Assembly: GCF_015999335.1 (NCBI RefSeq)
Contig: NZ_JAEACP010000019.1
Span: forward strand, 51,164-115,163
DNA length: 64,000 nucleotides
Direction of reading: 5' to 3'
Origin: Tabrizicola soli
GTDB lineage: Bacteria > Pseudomonadota > Alphaproteobacteria > Rhodobacterales > Rhodobacteraceae
Positions 16,141 to 26,243 of the stretch are shown here, in pieces. Both the position numbers and the translations under genes were made by a program. The notes below the pieces were generated by a model, which saw only the letters and a list, made by a program, of their open reading frames with translations, did no database searches and had not been told where the DNA came from. The stretch's first letter is position 1; each line of letters starts with the position of its first letter.

Positions 16141-17166
16141 ATGAGCTCGTCAAAGCCTTTAACGGTGGACATGCCGCTGGACCTGCCCGGCCCGTATGAC
16201 GTTGGGCCGGAGGAGGCCCCGTGGTTCCTGCACGCCGAGCCGGAAGAAGCGTCCCCTCTGCCGCGCGCCCCTGCGGGGGGGCTGATCGAGGCCGGGGAAT
16301 GGCGCCTTGCGGAGGCTGCGCTGGCGGCAAACCTTGCGGCGCTGGCCTTCGATGCCGGGCGGCTGGCCGAGCGGCTGGCAGGGTCCGGCCCCGGTGCGGT
16401 GCAGCGGCTGGCGCAGGACGAGGCGGCGGCGCTCAGCTGGTGGACAGGGGACCGGATCGGGGCGGAGCGGCTGGCGCTGTGGACCTCGTACCGGATCGGG
16501 GCGGCGGAGGAGGACGGCGGCGCGGTGATCCGAACGGCCTGGGCGGCGCGGCGGCTTGCGGCGGCCTCGCCGCGCGGGGTGCGGGCCGCAGTGGCCGACC
16601 TGCTAGGGGCCGAGGGGCGTGGGGACCTCGACCTGGCCGAGGAGGTGGCGGCGGCAATCCGGGGGGTCGAGGATATGTCCGCCGTCACGCAGGGCTGTGC
16701 GCTGTTTCACCTGTGGCGCAGCCTGGACGAACGGCAGGAGCACCTCCGCGGGCTGGAGGCGGCGGTTCTGGGGTCCAGGGTGGCGGGGCAGGGACGCCTT
16801 CCGTTCCTGCCGCTGGCGCTAACGGGGTTCCGGGCACTCACGGCCAGTGGCAGGCCGGAGCCGCGGTTGCGGGCCTGGGCGCAGGGCGCGCATGGGGCGG
16901 TGCTGGCGGCGCTCATGTCGCTGGAGCGGCTGTCCGGGTGGCGGGAGCGGGCAGCGGCGGCGACGGCGGACCTGAGCGGGCGCACGCCCGCCCGGCTAAT
17001 CGCGGCGCTGGCCGCCCGGCCGATGCTGGGGGCGGCCGAGGCCGAGGCCGAGACGGGTGCCAGCCGCGCAGCGGTGCTGCGCAACCTGGATCTACTGGTC
17101 GCTCGCGGCCTGGTGCGCGAGGTCACCGGGCAGGGCCGATTCCGCATCTGGGCGACAAAAATGTGA
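16141..17166 (+). CDS. DUF1403-like protein with C-terminal winged helix
   Basis: The 341-residue soluble protein is very rich in Ala, Arg, Gly and Leu. The central region (AAALSWWTGDRIGAERLALW, FLPLALTGFRAL) resembles the DUF1403 family common on alphaproteobacterial plasmids, as far as I recall. The end is a winged helix: GASRAAVLRNLDLLVARGLVREVTGQGRFRIW. A role in plasmid gene control is plausible but not shown. The gene is divergent from the resolvase. A decayed copy of its last 50 codons follows at 17245-17413. Confidence 0.7.
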   Translation: MSSSKPLTVDMPLDLPGPYDVGPEEAPWFLHAEPEEASPLPRAPAGGLIEAGEWRLAEAALAANLAALAFDAGRLAERLAGSGPGAVQRLAQDEAAALSWWTGDRIGAERLALWTSYRIGAAEEDGGAVIRTAWAARRLAAASPRGVRAAVADLLGAEGRGDLDLAEEVAAAIRGVEDMSAVTQGCALFHLWRSLDERQEHLRGLEAAVLGSRVAGQGRLPFLPLALTGFRALTASGRPEPRLRAWAQGAHGAVLAALMSLERLSGWRERAAAATADLSGRTPARLIAALAARPMLGAAEAEAETGASRAAVLRNLDLLVARGLVREVTGQGRFRIWATKM

Positions 17167-17244
17167 GGAAAGCAGGGCGCGGATCGCAAATGTCGTACTG
17201 CACCAAGGGGCGTCAGCCCGGCCGTACGCCGCAGCCTTGCGCAA

Positions 17245-17413
17245 CGCGTGTATCGAATGGCCGGTGATCTCGGCTCTGATCGCCGATGTCGTGACGCGCA
17301 CGAGCCGCGCGGCAGTCCAGCGAAACCTCAGCTGGACAGATGAAAGAGGTTTGATCCGCGAAGTGACGGGGCAAGGACGATTTCGGATGTGGCGCGCGTC
17401 CTTGCCCCGATGA
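17245..17413 (+). pseudogene. Remnant of a second DUF1403-like gene (C-terminal winged helix only)
   Basis: An open frame ending at 17413 reads WPVISALIADVVTRTSRAAV, then RNLSW, then RGLIREVTGQGRFRMW. This aligns to the last 50 residues of the preceding protein with a one-residue gap and several substitutions. There is no start codon, ribosome site or upstream homology, so it is a decayed duplicate or the leftover of a replaced allele. Confidence 0.7.
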
Positions 17414-17436
17414 CTATCTCCGTCAAATCAAAACTA

Positions 17437-17487
17437 CCTGCCTGCAGGCAGGAGCCCGCTTGCAAAGAGAAGCTGGTTTCAGCTTCT
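17437..17487. terminator. Two adjacent palindromes between convergent genes
   Basis: CCTGCCTGCAGGCAGG (17437-17452) is a perfect 16-bp palindrome. AGAAGCTG-GTTT-CAGCTTCT (17468-17487) is a perfect 8-bp hairpin overlapping the stop of the small leftward gene. They probably end leftward transcription of the oxidase-like operon, although T-runs are weak. Confidence 0.45.
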
Positions 17488-17652
17488 TGCCGCCCTCCAG
17501 ACAACTGCGGCGATGGCAAAGAACAGGGCGGCCCCGAAGCCCCACACGCGGGCATAGCCAATCATGTCGCCCCATGGGGCCAAGGCATAGCCGATCGCCA
17601 AGGCGGTCCAGATGCACGCCACGCCAATCAACAGCCAGATATCTTCTTTCAT
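17479..17652 (-). CDS. Small two-span membrane subunit of the oxidase-like operon
   Basis: The 57-residue protein MKEDIWLLIGVACIWTALAI... has two hydrophobic segments joined by a short GDMIGYARV loop. AGGAG lies eight bases before the ATG. It follows the subunit-I-like gene by 25 bp on the same strand, so it is likely an accessory subunit of that complex, comparable to the small third or fourth subunits of B-type oxidases. No metal ligands are obvious. Confidence 0.7.
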   Translation of the reverse strand: MKEDIWLLIGVACIWTALAIGYALAPWGDMIGYARVWGFGAALFFAIAAVVWRAARS

Positions 17653-17677
17653 GTCAGATCTCCTGTGGAATTTCCTG

Positions 17678-19345
17678 TCAGTGACCCATCTCGCCAGTGG
17701 CGATGAGGGGAACCGCTTGCAGCAACTCGAACCCAAGGGTGCTGAAGCCATACATGGCGACCGCAATCACGAGGATGGACACCGGCCCTGTCCAAGCAGC
17801 GTTGCGCCCGACGGGCAAGGCCTCCCATTGGACCGGAGCCCGGTAGGATGCCTCCGCTGTTTCCGACCGGCCGAACACCGAAGCCAGAGCGATCGCTGCA
17901 TAGGCAAGGAGGGAGAGCGCCATGACGGTTCCGCCCAAGCCGACAAATCCCATGAGTGTCGACCAGACCGCAGGCGCTTCGCCGCCGTATGTGACATCCA
18001 TCACCCGCCGCGGCACGCCCATGTAACCCGCAGCCACGCCCGCGCTGCCAAATACCAGAAGCCCTGCCGATGCCACCCACGGCAGCGACCGCAGCAGCCC
18101 CGGCGCACGAAGCGGGCGGCCAGTCAACTCTGGCAACAACGCCGTGAGTCCCGCGAGCAGCGACAGGCTGACGGTTCCCACCGTGAAGAAATGGAAGTAC
18201 CCCGGAACGAAGAACGTATCCGACAGCAGCGGTGCCAGCTTCTCCTGGATCAGCACGAATGCCAGCGAGATGCCGAAGATCATGTTGACCACGGCCATGC
18301 TTGCCGCGTTTGTCGCGGGATGCTCCCACGGCAGCTTGCGCAACCAGCCGAACAGACCCGTTGCACCCGAGGCTCGCGCGTGAACCTCCAGCGTTGCGAC
18401 GATCACCAGGAAGGCGGTCAGCGTCGGTACCGAAACGAACAGCGAGAGCGCCGAACCCGCCACCTTGACATACTCCGGCAGGCCGGGGTCGAGGAACATG
18501 TGGTATAGCGAGGTTGGCGGCACGAAGACGAGATACAGGCTGAAGACCAGCTTCGAGAATCTGGCACCAAACACCGACTTTGCGCCGGTCAGCACCTGCA
18601 TCAGGATGTACCAGACAACCACCGTCGCCATGAGCGGCAAGTAATGCAGATTGTGGAACAGGATGTGCCAGCCTGTCTCCTGGCTTGCCGGAAAGGCGCC
18701 CAGTCCGGCGGCCCAGAGCAAGGCCGGCAGGAAGGCGTGAATTGCCGCAAAGCCGGTGACGATCAGAAAGCCGGCCCAGGCCAGAAGGGCAAAGCCAAGC
18801 GCGTCCAGAGACCGGCGGCGCCTGCGCCCGAGAGAGGGCAGAAGCGTGGCAATGGCGGACGCCGGGACCAGGATCAGACCAAGTCCCAGCAAGACATAGC
18901 CAAGGCTGAAGACCAGAGCGGTCATCGGTTCATCAACCAGTAGGTCGGCCTTGCCGTCGTATAGCGGGGGCGAACCCATCACCGAGGCCAGAAGCCCAAG
19001 GCCGAACCCCAGCACCATCGCAATGGATCCGGAAAGGGCCAATGGATGCTTGACCAGTCCGGTCTTCCCCCCGCCGTTCCCGCGCTCGGCGGCAGAAAAC
19101 CCGAGCAGCAGGGCCGCCTGGGCGAAGTAGAGCCAGTAGAAGAAGGCACTGAGTCCGTGCACCGAAAGGAAACGGTAGCCGGACTCGGGCAGGACCGGCA
19201 GGAACCCGGCCCGGACAAGGGCGGTCAGCAGACCGCCCGCAAGGCCGATGATCAGCGCCACAAGTGCAGCGACAGCCAGAAAGATGACAATGCGCCGATC
19301 CTGACGAGGAAGCGAGCGCAACCGGGAAACGATTGTGTCAGACAT
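17678..19345 (-). CDS. Heme-copper oxidase subunit I-like protein (B-type) with altered active-site ligands
   Basis: This 555-residue membrane protein, with about 13-14 spans, follows the pattern of ba3-type subunit I. The low-spin heme ligands are present: His63 (VHGLSAFFYW) and His385 (PGYFHF). The active site is not normal. The GHPxVY copper motif is replaced by HNLHYLPLM (231-239). The HH pair before DPG is YH (281-282). The first His of PGHFH, the proximal high-spin heme ligand, is Tyr383. Hence oxygen reduction looks unlikely; electron transfer through the low-spin heme is still possible. GGAGG precedes the ATG. Its partner is the CuA-containing subunit II upstream. Ligand equivalence was judged from a remembered Thermus ba3 sequence. 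Confidence 0.75.
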   Translation of the reverse strand: MSDTIVSRLRSLPRQDRRIVIFLAVAALVALIIGLAGGLLTALVRAGFLPVLPESGYRFLSVHGLSAFFYWLYFAQAALLLGFSAAERGNGGGKTGLVKHPLALSGSIAMVLGFGLGLLASVMGSPPLYDGKADLLVDEPMTALVFSLGYVLLGLGLILVPASAIATLLPSLGRRRRRSLDALGFALLAWAGFLIVTGFAAIHAFLPALLWAAGLGAFPASQETGWHILFHNLHYLPLMATVVVWYILMQVLTGAKSVFGARFSKLVFSLYLVFVPPTSLYHMFLDPGLPEYVKVAGSALSLFVSVPTLTAFLVIVATLEVHARASGATGLFGWLRKLPWEHPATNAASMAVVNMIFGISLAFVLIQEKLAPLLSDTFFVPGYFHFFTVGTVSLSLLAGLTALLPELTGRPLRAPGLLRSLPWVASAGLLVFGSAGVAAGYMGVPRRVMDVTYGGEAPAVWSTLMGFVGLGGTVMALSLLAYAAIALASVFGRSETAEASYRAPVQWEALPVGRNAAWTGPVSILVIAVAMYGFSTLGFELLQAVPLIATGEMGH

Positions 19346-19359
19346 TTGGAACCTCCCCT

Positions 19360-20031
19360 TCAGACGACGGTAATGCGGGCTTGCATGCCATCATGGCCGG
19401 GTCCGCAGTAGGATGTGCAATAGACGAGAAAACTGCCCGGTCGGGTGAACGTCATTTGCAGTTCCGTCTCGACCCCGGGGCCGAGGCGGATCATCCTGGC
19501 GCCTTCGCCGAACTGGATCGACGCGCCGTGGGTGACGTCGGCGGCCAGCATTCGGAAGCGATAGGGCCGGTCGACTTCCAGCCGGATGTCCGAGGGGTCA
19601 AAGTAGAAACGTTCGGCCAGCATGAGCACTTCGACGGGCGTGTCCATTCCTGCATGATCCGGCTCGGTGTGTGCTGCTTCCACATCAGAAGCCATCTCCA
19701 TCCCGTCCATGTTCATGCCGGACATGGCTTCCGGATTGGCGACCGGCCTAGGATAGACGGATCCATCCGGCTCGCTGAAGCGGGCGACGAAATCGGCAAG
19801 CTCGGCCCGGAAGGCTTCGACATTCGATGTCGAAGCCATTCCGCCGTGACCCTCCATCGCCATCGCGGCAATCGAGTCCGAATCCGCAGCTGAGGTTTCT
19901 GCGTTGCGCAAAAATGCGAAGGGGTTTGGGGCTGCGCCGTAAGCGGCCCAGAGGCCGTAGAGGCTTACGCCACCAAAGCCCAACGTGGCGATGAATCCAC
20001 GTCTTGTGGTGAAGTGTCTGTCGGGTTTCAT
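19360..20031 (-). CDS. CuA-type cupredoxin, oxidase subunit II-like, Met/His-rich
   Basis: The 223-residue protein has a twin-arginine-like N-terminus (TTRRGFIATLGFGG) serving as signal or anchor, a Met/His-rich segment (MSGMNMDGMEM, HTEPDHAGM) at about 105-130, and a C-terminal cupredoxin. The CuA site is complete: a His in VTHGAS, then C-x3-C-x3-H-x2-M as CTSYCGPGHDGM (Cys205, Cys209, His213, Met216). It would pass electrons in the periplasm to the membrane subunit encoded 14 bp downstream. The Met-rich insert, unusual for subunit II, suggests extra copper binding. Confidence 0.82.
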   Translation of the reverse strand: MKPDRHFTTRRGFIATLGFGGVSLYGLWAAYGAAPNPFAFLRNAETSAADSDSIAAMAMEGHGGMASTSNVEAFRAELADFVARFSEPDGSVYPRPVANPEAMSGMNMDGMEMASDVEAAHTEPDHAGMDTPVEVLMLAERFYFDPSDIRLEVDRPYRFRMLAADVTHGASIQFGEGARMIRLGPGVETELQMTFTRPGSFLVYCTSYCGPGHDGMQARITVV

Positions 20032-20183
20032 GGTTCAATCCGTCATGTGGATGATCGCAGACGCGCGCAGCCGGCGTCTTTGCGCTTCGGTTCATCGGAG
20101 TGCATGCAGGTTCGCGGACGGGCACACGTCAGAGGTGCCAACGCTCAGCTCAGCTGCAGCGGCAGGACGTGGAAAACAGCGCC

Positions 20184-20585
20184 CTAGATTGCAATCGGTG
20201 GACGATATCCCGGAGAAACGGCAAGGCCGGAATGGTCTGCTCGGTCGAGACTCCAGGTCACAGCAGTCTCGATCGACACCAGCGGCGTCAGTGGATTGCC
20301 CTCGCCAAGACTGATCGAAATGCATCCGAGAAACGGACACGCCGGAAGGTGCGACGCATGCACTTTCGACGCGCCGCCGTCCATCTCACTAGCACCCATG
20401 TGTACTGAGGGGCCTAAATGCGACGCGATGGTGGCGCATTCGGTTGCTGTCGTGGCGTCGGACGCCTGGGACGGCTGCCCGACAAAGCCCAGTACGGCGA
20501 CGGCAAGGGTGAGAAGCATCCGTAGAAAGATGCCATGCCAGGCTGGGGCATTTCTCCTTGTGCGGAAGTTTCGTTGGTGTTGCAT
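20184..20585 (-). CDS. Small secreted Cys/His protein with terminal PP motif (CruR-like leader candidate a)
   Basis: The 133-residue ORF has a hydrophobic signal segment (LRMLLTLAVAVLGFVG), a His/Met region, a Cys pair CPFLGC, 40 residues without notable motifs, and the end GYRPPIAI. It is the first gene before the CuA/oxidase-like operon, 152 bp upstream of it. This architecture recurs in four other ORFs here and matches the CruR type (DUF2946), where copper sensing by the nascent chain through Cys relieves stalling at a C-terminal RAPP motif and changes expression of downstream genes. A periplasmic copper-binding protein is the alternative. Confidence 0.6.
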   Translation of the reverse strand: MQHQRNFRTRRNAPAWHGIFLRMLLTLAVAVLGFVGQPSQASDATTATECATIASHLGPSVHMGASEMDGGASKVHASHLPACPFLGCISISLGEGNPLTPLVSIETAVTWSLDRADHSGLAVSPGYRPPIAI

Positions 20586-20640
20586 TCTGCGCCTGACCAG
20601 TCAGCAATGGCCAATGCTCTCAGGCAAGACCTGACCTCGC

Positions 20641-20656
20641 CTTGACACAAGTCAAG
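20641..20656. promoter_or_regulatory. FNR/Dnr-type palindrome upstream of leader a
   Basis: CTTGACACAAGTCAAG is a perfect 6+4+6 inverted repeat whose core TTGAC-N4-GTCAA resembles CRP/FNR-family sites, including nitric-oxide-type regulators. It lies 56 bp before the leftward leader gene at 20585. The regulator is not identified. Confidence 0.4.
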
Positions 20657-20968
20657 TGCCCCGGTTTTTGCAACAATCAAGCGTGATCAGACCCGCATCC
20701 CTGTTTTCGTAGGCGCGTCGTCGGGCGATGCGGCGCATTCCGATTTGTCACGGTCCGAAGGGGGCAGGCGTGCCAACGTCAGGGCAAGACCCAACCATCC
20801 GATCAAGCTCGCGTCCGGAACGCGCCCGACATAGAGCGCGGCGATGTCAGGCGGGATGGTGGGAACGGAGCAAGCGGCACCTGCCGCCAGAAAATCCCAC
20901 TGGTTGCCACGACAGCGGTAACGGCCCGCCTGGCTTGTCGGATCCAAGGAACAGCGGTCTGCATGAAG
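20657..20968. other. Intergenic region with a possible degenerate small membrane ORF
   Basis: Between the box and cueR the reverse strand shows hydrophobic text split over two frames (AVTAVVATSGIF, then IPPDIAALYVGRVPDASLIGWLGLAL). This would suit a frameshifted small membrane protein downstream of cueR. No ribosome site or intact start is convincing and I do not name it. Confidence 0.25.
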
Positions 20969-21435
20969 TCAATGTGTTTGAAGTATGGTCGCCGGACCGG
21001 AACGGTTTGCCGCAGACCGGCCGCCTTCGCTGTGGGCGTCGACTTGTTGCGGGCCCTCCAGCAGATCGGCAAGGATCGGACAGTCGGGACGGTGGTCGCC
21101 GCAGCATGCGTCAGCCAAGTGACGGAGCGTGTCCATCATCGCCTGCATCTCGCGAATACGAGTCTCAAGACCGGCGATCTGCTCCAGGGCGATCCGCTTC
21201 ACGTCGGCGCTCTGCCGGGACCGGTCCTGCCAAAGTGCCAACAGTTCCTCGATTTTTTCGACCGGGAAACCAAGGTCGCGCGCCCTGCGAATGAAGCGCA
21301 GAACCTGCACGTCGGTCATCGTGTAGAGGCGATATCCTGACGTTGTTCGTCCCGCTGCCGGGATGAGACCGACGGACTCATAGTAGCGGATCATCTTGGC
21401 CGAGACGCCCGAGGCTTTTGAAGCTTCGCCGATGT

Positions 21436-21439
<4 letters not shown>
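20969..21439 (-). CDS. cueR: CueR, MerR-family copper-responsive activator
   Basis: The ATG at 21439 overlaps the copA stop (ATGA). The 156-residue protein begins [39 protein letters not shown], the MerR DNA-binding domain, followed by a coiled-coil dimer helix and the C-terminal metal loop [13 protein letters not shown]. The Cys-x7-Cys spacing matches the Cu(I)/Ag(I)/Au(I) site of CueR. It should activate copA and copZ by twisting their 19-bp-spaced promoters, both of which are present at 23953-24046. Similar boxes precede other operons in the window. Confidence 0.93.
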
Positions 21440-23916
<2,477 letters not shown>

Positions 23917-23952
23917 TGCGGGACTCCTTCCAAGGTGCTTCCGCGAACATAG

Positions 23953-23981
23953 ATAGGGCTTCCCATCATGGGAAGGTCAAG
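23953..23981 (-). promoter_or_regulatory. CueR-type promoter/operator of copA
   Basis: Reading leftward, TTGACC is separated by 19 bp from TATCTA, and the spacer contains the dyad CTTCCCAT-G-ATGGGAAG. The long spacer plus dyad is diagnostic of MerR-family activation. Confidence 0.85.
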
Positions 23982-24017
23982 GGCTAGCTTCTATTCCGTC
24001 TTCACGGCTTTGTGGGC

Positions 24018-24048
24018 TTGACCTTACAACCGTGGGAAGCCCTATCTC
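24018..24048 (+). promoter_or_regulatory. CueR-type promoter/operator of copZ
   Basis: TTGACC at 24018, a 19-bp spacer, then TATCTC. The spacer ends GTGGGAAGCCC, as in the copA operator, but its left arm (TTACAAC) is degenerate, so CueR may bind more weakly here. Divergent from the copA promoter. Confidence 0.8.
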
Positions 24049-24083
24049 ACAATGCATGAGGCAAAAACCTGAAGGAGGCACTC

Positions 24084-24272
24084 ATGCAGTTCCATATCGA
24101 GAACATGACCTGCGGCGGCTGCGTGCGCAGCGTGACCAAGGCCATCCAGTCGGTCGATCCGGCAGCCGAAGTCAGCGCCGATCCCAGCACCCACAAGGTT
24201 GAAGTCAGATCGGAGACTCCCCGCGAGCGGCTGGCCGCAGCTCTGACCGAGGTCGGGTACGCGCCGGCCTGA
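24084..24272 (+). CDS. copZ: CopZ, cytosolic copper chaperone
   Basis: The 62-residue protein is a single heavy-metal-associated domain: MQFHIENMTCGGCVRSVTKAIQ carries the Cu(I)-binding MTCGGC loop, and EVGYAPA ends the fold. AAGGAGG is ideally placed before the ATG. It delivers Cu(I) to CopA and buffers cytosolic copper. It is divergent from copA and shares the CueR control region. Confidence 0.93.
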   Translation: MQFHIENMTCGGCVRSVTKAIQSVDPAAEVSADPSTHKVEVRSETPRERLAAALTEVGYAPA

Positions 24273-24301
24273 CGTAATCCAAGGAGAAAAGGAAAACAGA
24301 A

Positions 24302-24718
24302 ATGAAGAAGCGCAGACTTGTGCTATCGGCAGCGGCCATTGCTCTCTTTGGCGGCCTTGCCATTGCCCAGACCATGGAGGGGATGGACCATTCCAACATG
24401 GGCGGAATGGGAGACATGGGCATGATGAGCCACATGTCGCTGATCCCGCCGGAACTGGCCGACAATCCGTCCGCACAGGCCTATGCCGCCGCGATGGACA
24501 AGATGATGGCCGACATGATGGTGCCCTATACCGGGGACGCGGATGTGGACTTCGTGCGCGGCATGATCCCGCATCACGAAGCGGCGGTCGCCATGGCGCA
24601 GATCCAGCTTGAGCACGGCAAGGATCCGGAAATCCGCAAGCTCGCGGAAGCGGTGATCGCGGCTCAGGAGGCCGAGATTACCCAGCTGAAGGCCTGGCTC
24701 GCCGCTCGCGGCCTGTAG
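24302..24718 (+). CDS. DUF305 periplasmic Met/His-rich copper-associated protein
   Basis: The 138-residue protein has a signal peptide (MKKRRLVLSAAAIALFGGLAIAQ), then a Met-rich tag (MEGMDHSNMGGMGDMGMMSHM), then the DUF305 helical domain with FVRGMIPHHEAAVAMA. The HH pair and Met clusters suit periplasmic Cu(I) binding. It is 29 bp downstream of copZ and probably co-transcribed under CueR. DUF305 members are often induced by copper; their biochemical role is not settled. Confidence 0.88.
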   Translation: MKKRRLVLSAAAIALFGGLAIAQTMEGMDHSNMGGMGDMGMMSHMSLIPPELADNPSAQAYAAAMDKMMADMMVPYTGDADVDFVRGMIPHHEAAVAMAQIQLEHGKDPEIRKLAEAVIAAQEAEITQLKAWLAARGL

Positions 24719-25139
24719 GGCACTTCCGCGGCGTGCGGGGTGGCTTGCTCCCGGCCATCCCGCCGCCCGACGGGCGGGAGCACGGGATGGAAGCCTTCGG
24801 TTTCTTTCTTCGGTGCTTCCGGGGGCAGCAACACATCCCGAATGCGTTTGATGCAGCAGTGCAGCGGTCATGGCGCCATCCGCTCTCGAAAGCGCGTTCC
24901 GCAGGTCTGCTTGCTGCGGTCGAGAGAGAGCCGAGCGGCTCGGTAATCTCCAGCGGGTTCGTGCGTCGATAGAGGTGGCCTGTATGACGCGGCGAAGTGC
25001 AGCGCGTAACAGGACGCTGCGGCATAGGGGGATTGAGATGTTCGCAACCATTCGGCTTCCCGCTGCCGAAAGTGGTGCGGCGTCCGCCCCAGTTGCCGAG
25101 ACGATGAAACCTGCACACGAAATGGCTAGGAGCATTGAG
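24719..25139. other. Intergenic region with GC-rich hairpins after the copZ operon
   Basis: Nested inverted repeats lie at about 24747-24790 (GCTCCCG with CGGGAGC; CCATCCCG with CGGGATGG; inner CCGCCCG with CGGGCGG). They may end copZ-operon transcription, although no T-run follows. The remainder up to 25139 shows no convincing ORF and should contain the promoter and leader of the next gene. Confidence 0.4.
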
Positions 25140-25685
25140 ATGAGGGTTTGTAGTGTATCGTCCATCCTGCTGGCAGGTTTTTTGACTATCGGCGCGGCCA
25201 GCGGGCAGACCCCTCCGCCGGCGGACGACCCGCATCACCCGGCAGTCGATGAAGAAACGACCGCCACGGTCGAGGCGGAGGTCGCTCCGCAACCACAGCC
25301 TCCGAGCGGCGAAGCCGGAATGGGGGCAATGATGTCTCCCGAAATGATGCAGATGATGATGCAGATGATGGCGCAGCACCATCCAGCCGGTCAGATGCCC
25401 ACGGCGGGAATGGCCGACGGAATGCAGTCCGGTATGGAAAGCGGATTGAGCCTGGAAGTGATCTTCGGCAAGGCAGCCTCCGCAGCCCCGGAGATGACGC
25501 CTGACAAGGTGCAATCCTTGCTTCAGGCTCAGCTTGACCGTCTGGGCAATCCGCGCCTGGTGCTTGGCGCCATCGGCGAGGCTCCCGATGGCAGCATCAT
25601 TGCGGAAATCCGTACGGTTGATGGTGCGCTGGTGCAAAAGCTGGCGTTCAACCGCTTTCCGGGCTTAGTACGCCAGATCGACTGA
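25140..25685 (+). CDS. Periplasmic Met/His-rich protein
   Basis: I start at the ATG at 25140, which has AGGAG seven bases upstream and opens a clean signal peptide (MRVCSVSSILLAGFLTIGAASG). The 181-residue protein has a Pro/Glu/His region, a Met block (MSPEMMQMMMQMMAQHHP) and a folded C-terminal half (LSLEVIFGKAASAAPEMT, VLGAIGEAPDGSIIAEIRTVDGALVQKLAFNRFPG). The Met and His density suggests copper binding in the periplasm. I do not recognise the C-terminal domain. The SRPBCC gene follows after 16 bp. Confidence 0.72.
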   Translation: MRVCSVSSILLAGFLTIGAASGQTPPPADDPHHPAVDEETTATVEAEVAPQPQPPSGEAGMGAMMSPEMMQMMMQMMAQHHPAGQMPTAGMADGMQSGMESGLSLEVIFGKAASAAPEMTPDKVQSLLQAQLDRLGNPRLVLGAIGEAPDGSIIAEIRTVDGALVQKLAFNRFPGLVRQID

Positions 25686-25701
25686 GCGCCGGACGGCGGC
25701 G

Positions 25702-26220
25702 ATGGAGAAGCAGAGATGCAAGGAAACCCCCCATCGTTTCGAACATTCAGCGACGATCGTTGCGCCGCCGCAGGACGTGTTCGACTTCCTCGACGACCCG
25801 GAGCGCATCGGCGCTCACATGTCCGGGGGGTCACCGATGATGCTGGGCGGCGCCATGCGGTATCGCCTGGATGAAGGCAGGGGCAGGGAGGTCGGATCGG
25901 TCATCCGCATTGATGGCCGGATGTTGGGTCTTGCACTGCATGTGGAAGAAGTGATTGCCGAGCGCGTTCCGCCTGTCCGCAAGATCTGGCAAACCGCCGG
26001 ATACCAGAAGATGATCGTCATTCAGGACTATCGGATGGGGTTTGAGACCCATCCGGCCCCGGGCGGAACCGAATTGCGCGGTTTCATCGACTACACGCTG
26101 CCGCAGGGTGTGGTCGGCGGCCTGCTCGGGCTCTTGGCTGGGCCGCTTTATGCACGCTGGTGTGTGACGCGTATCGTCGACGGCACGCGGCAACATTTCG
26201 CTGCGCGCCGTCGCGGGTGA
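25702..26220 (+). CDS. SRPBCC (START-like) family protein
   Basis: The 172-residue soluble protein begins RFEHSATIVAPPQDVFDFLDDPERIGAHM, the signature opening of polyketide-cyclase/START-like folds, and ends with the long C-terminal helix (LAGPLYARWCVTRIVDGTRQHF). Such folds bind hydrophobic ligands. No catalytic motif is evident, and the metal context gives no clear job. It is convergent with the type II GAPDH gene. Confidence 0.75.
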   Translation: MEKQRCKETPHRFEHSATIVAPPQDVFDFLDDPERIGAHMSGGSPMMLGGAMRYRLDEGRGREVGSVIRIDGRMLGLALHVEEVIAERVPPVRKIWQTAGYQKMIVIQDYRMGFETHPAPGGTELRGFIDYTLPQGVVGGLLGLLAGPLYARWCVTRIVDGTRQHFAARRRG

Positions 26221-26243
26221 TACTAGCGGCCCTCTGCCGCCGA

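Noticed and set aside
17678..19345. Reading the subunit-I-like protein as an ordinary terminal oxidase (cbb3 or ba3)
   Set aside because: Family B similarity is clear, but the binuclear-centre ligands expected for oxygen reduction are not all present, so a functional oxidase call is not supported.
24733..24972. 79-codon ORF after the DUF305 gene
   Set aside because: It begins inside hairpin-rich intergenic DNA, has no ribosome site and shows no protein-like pattern.
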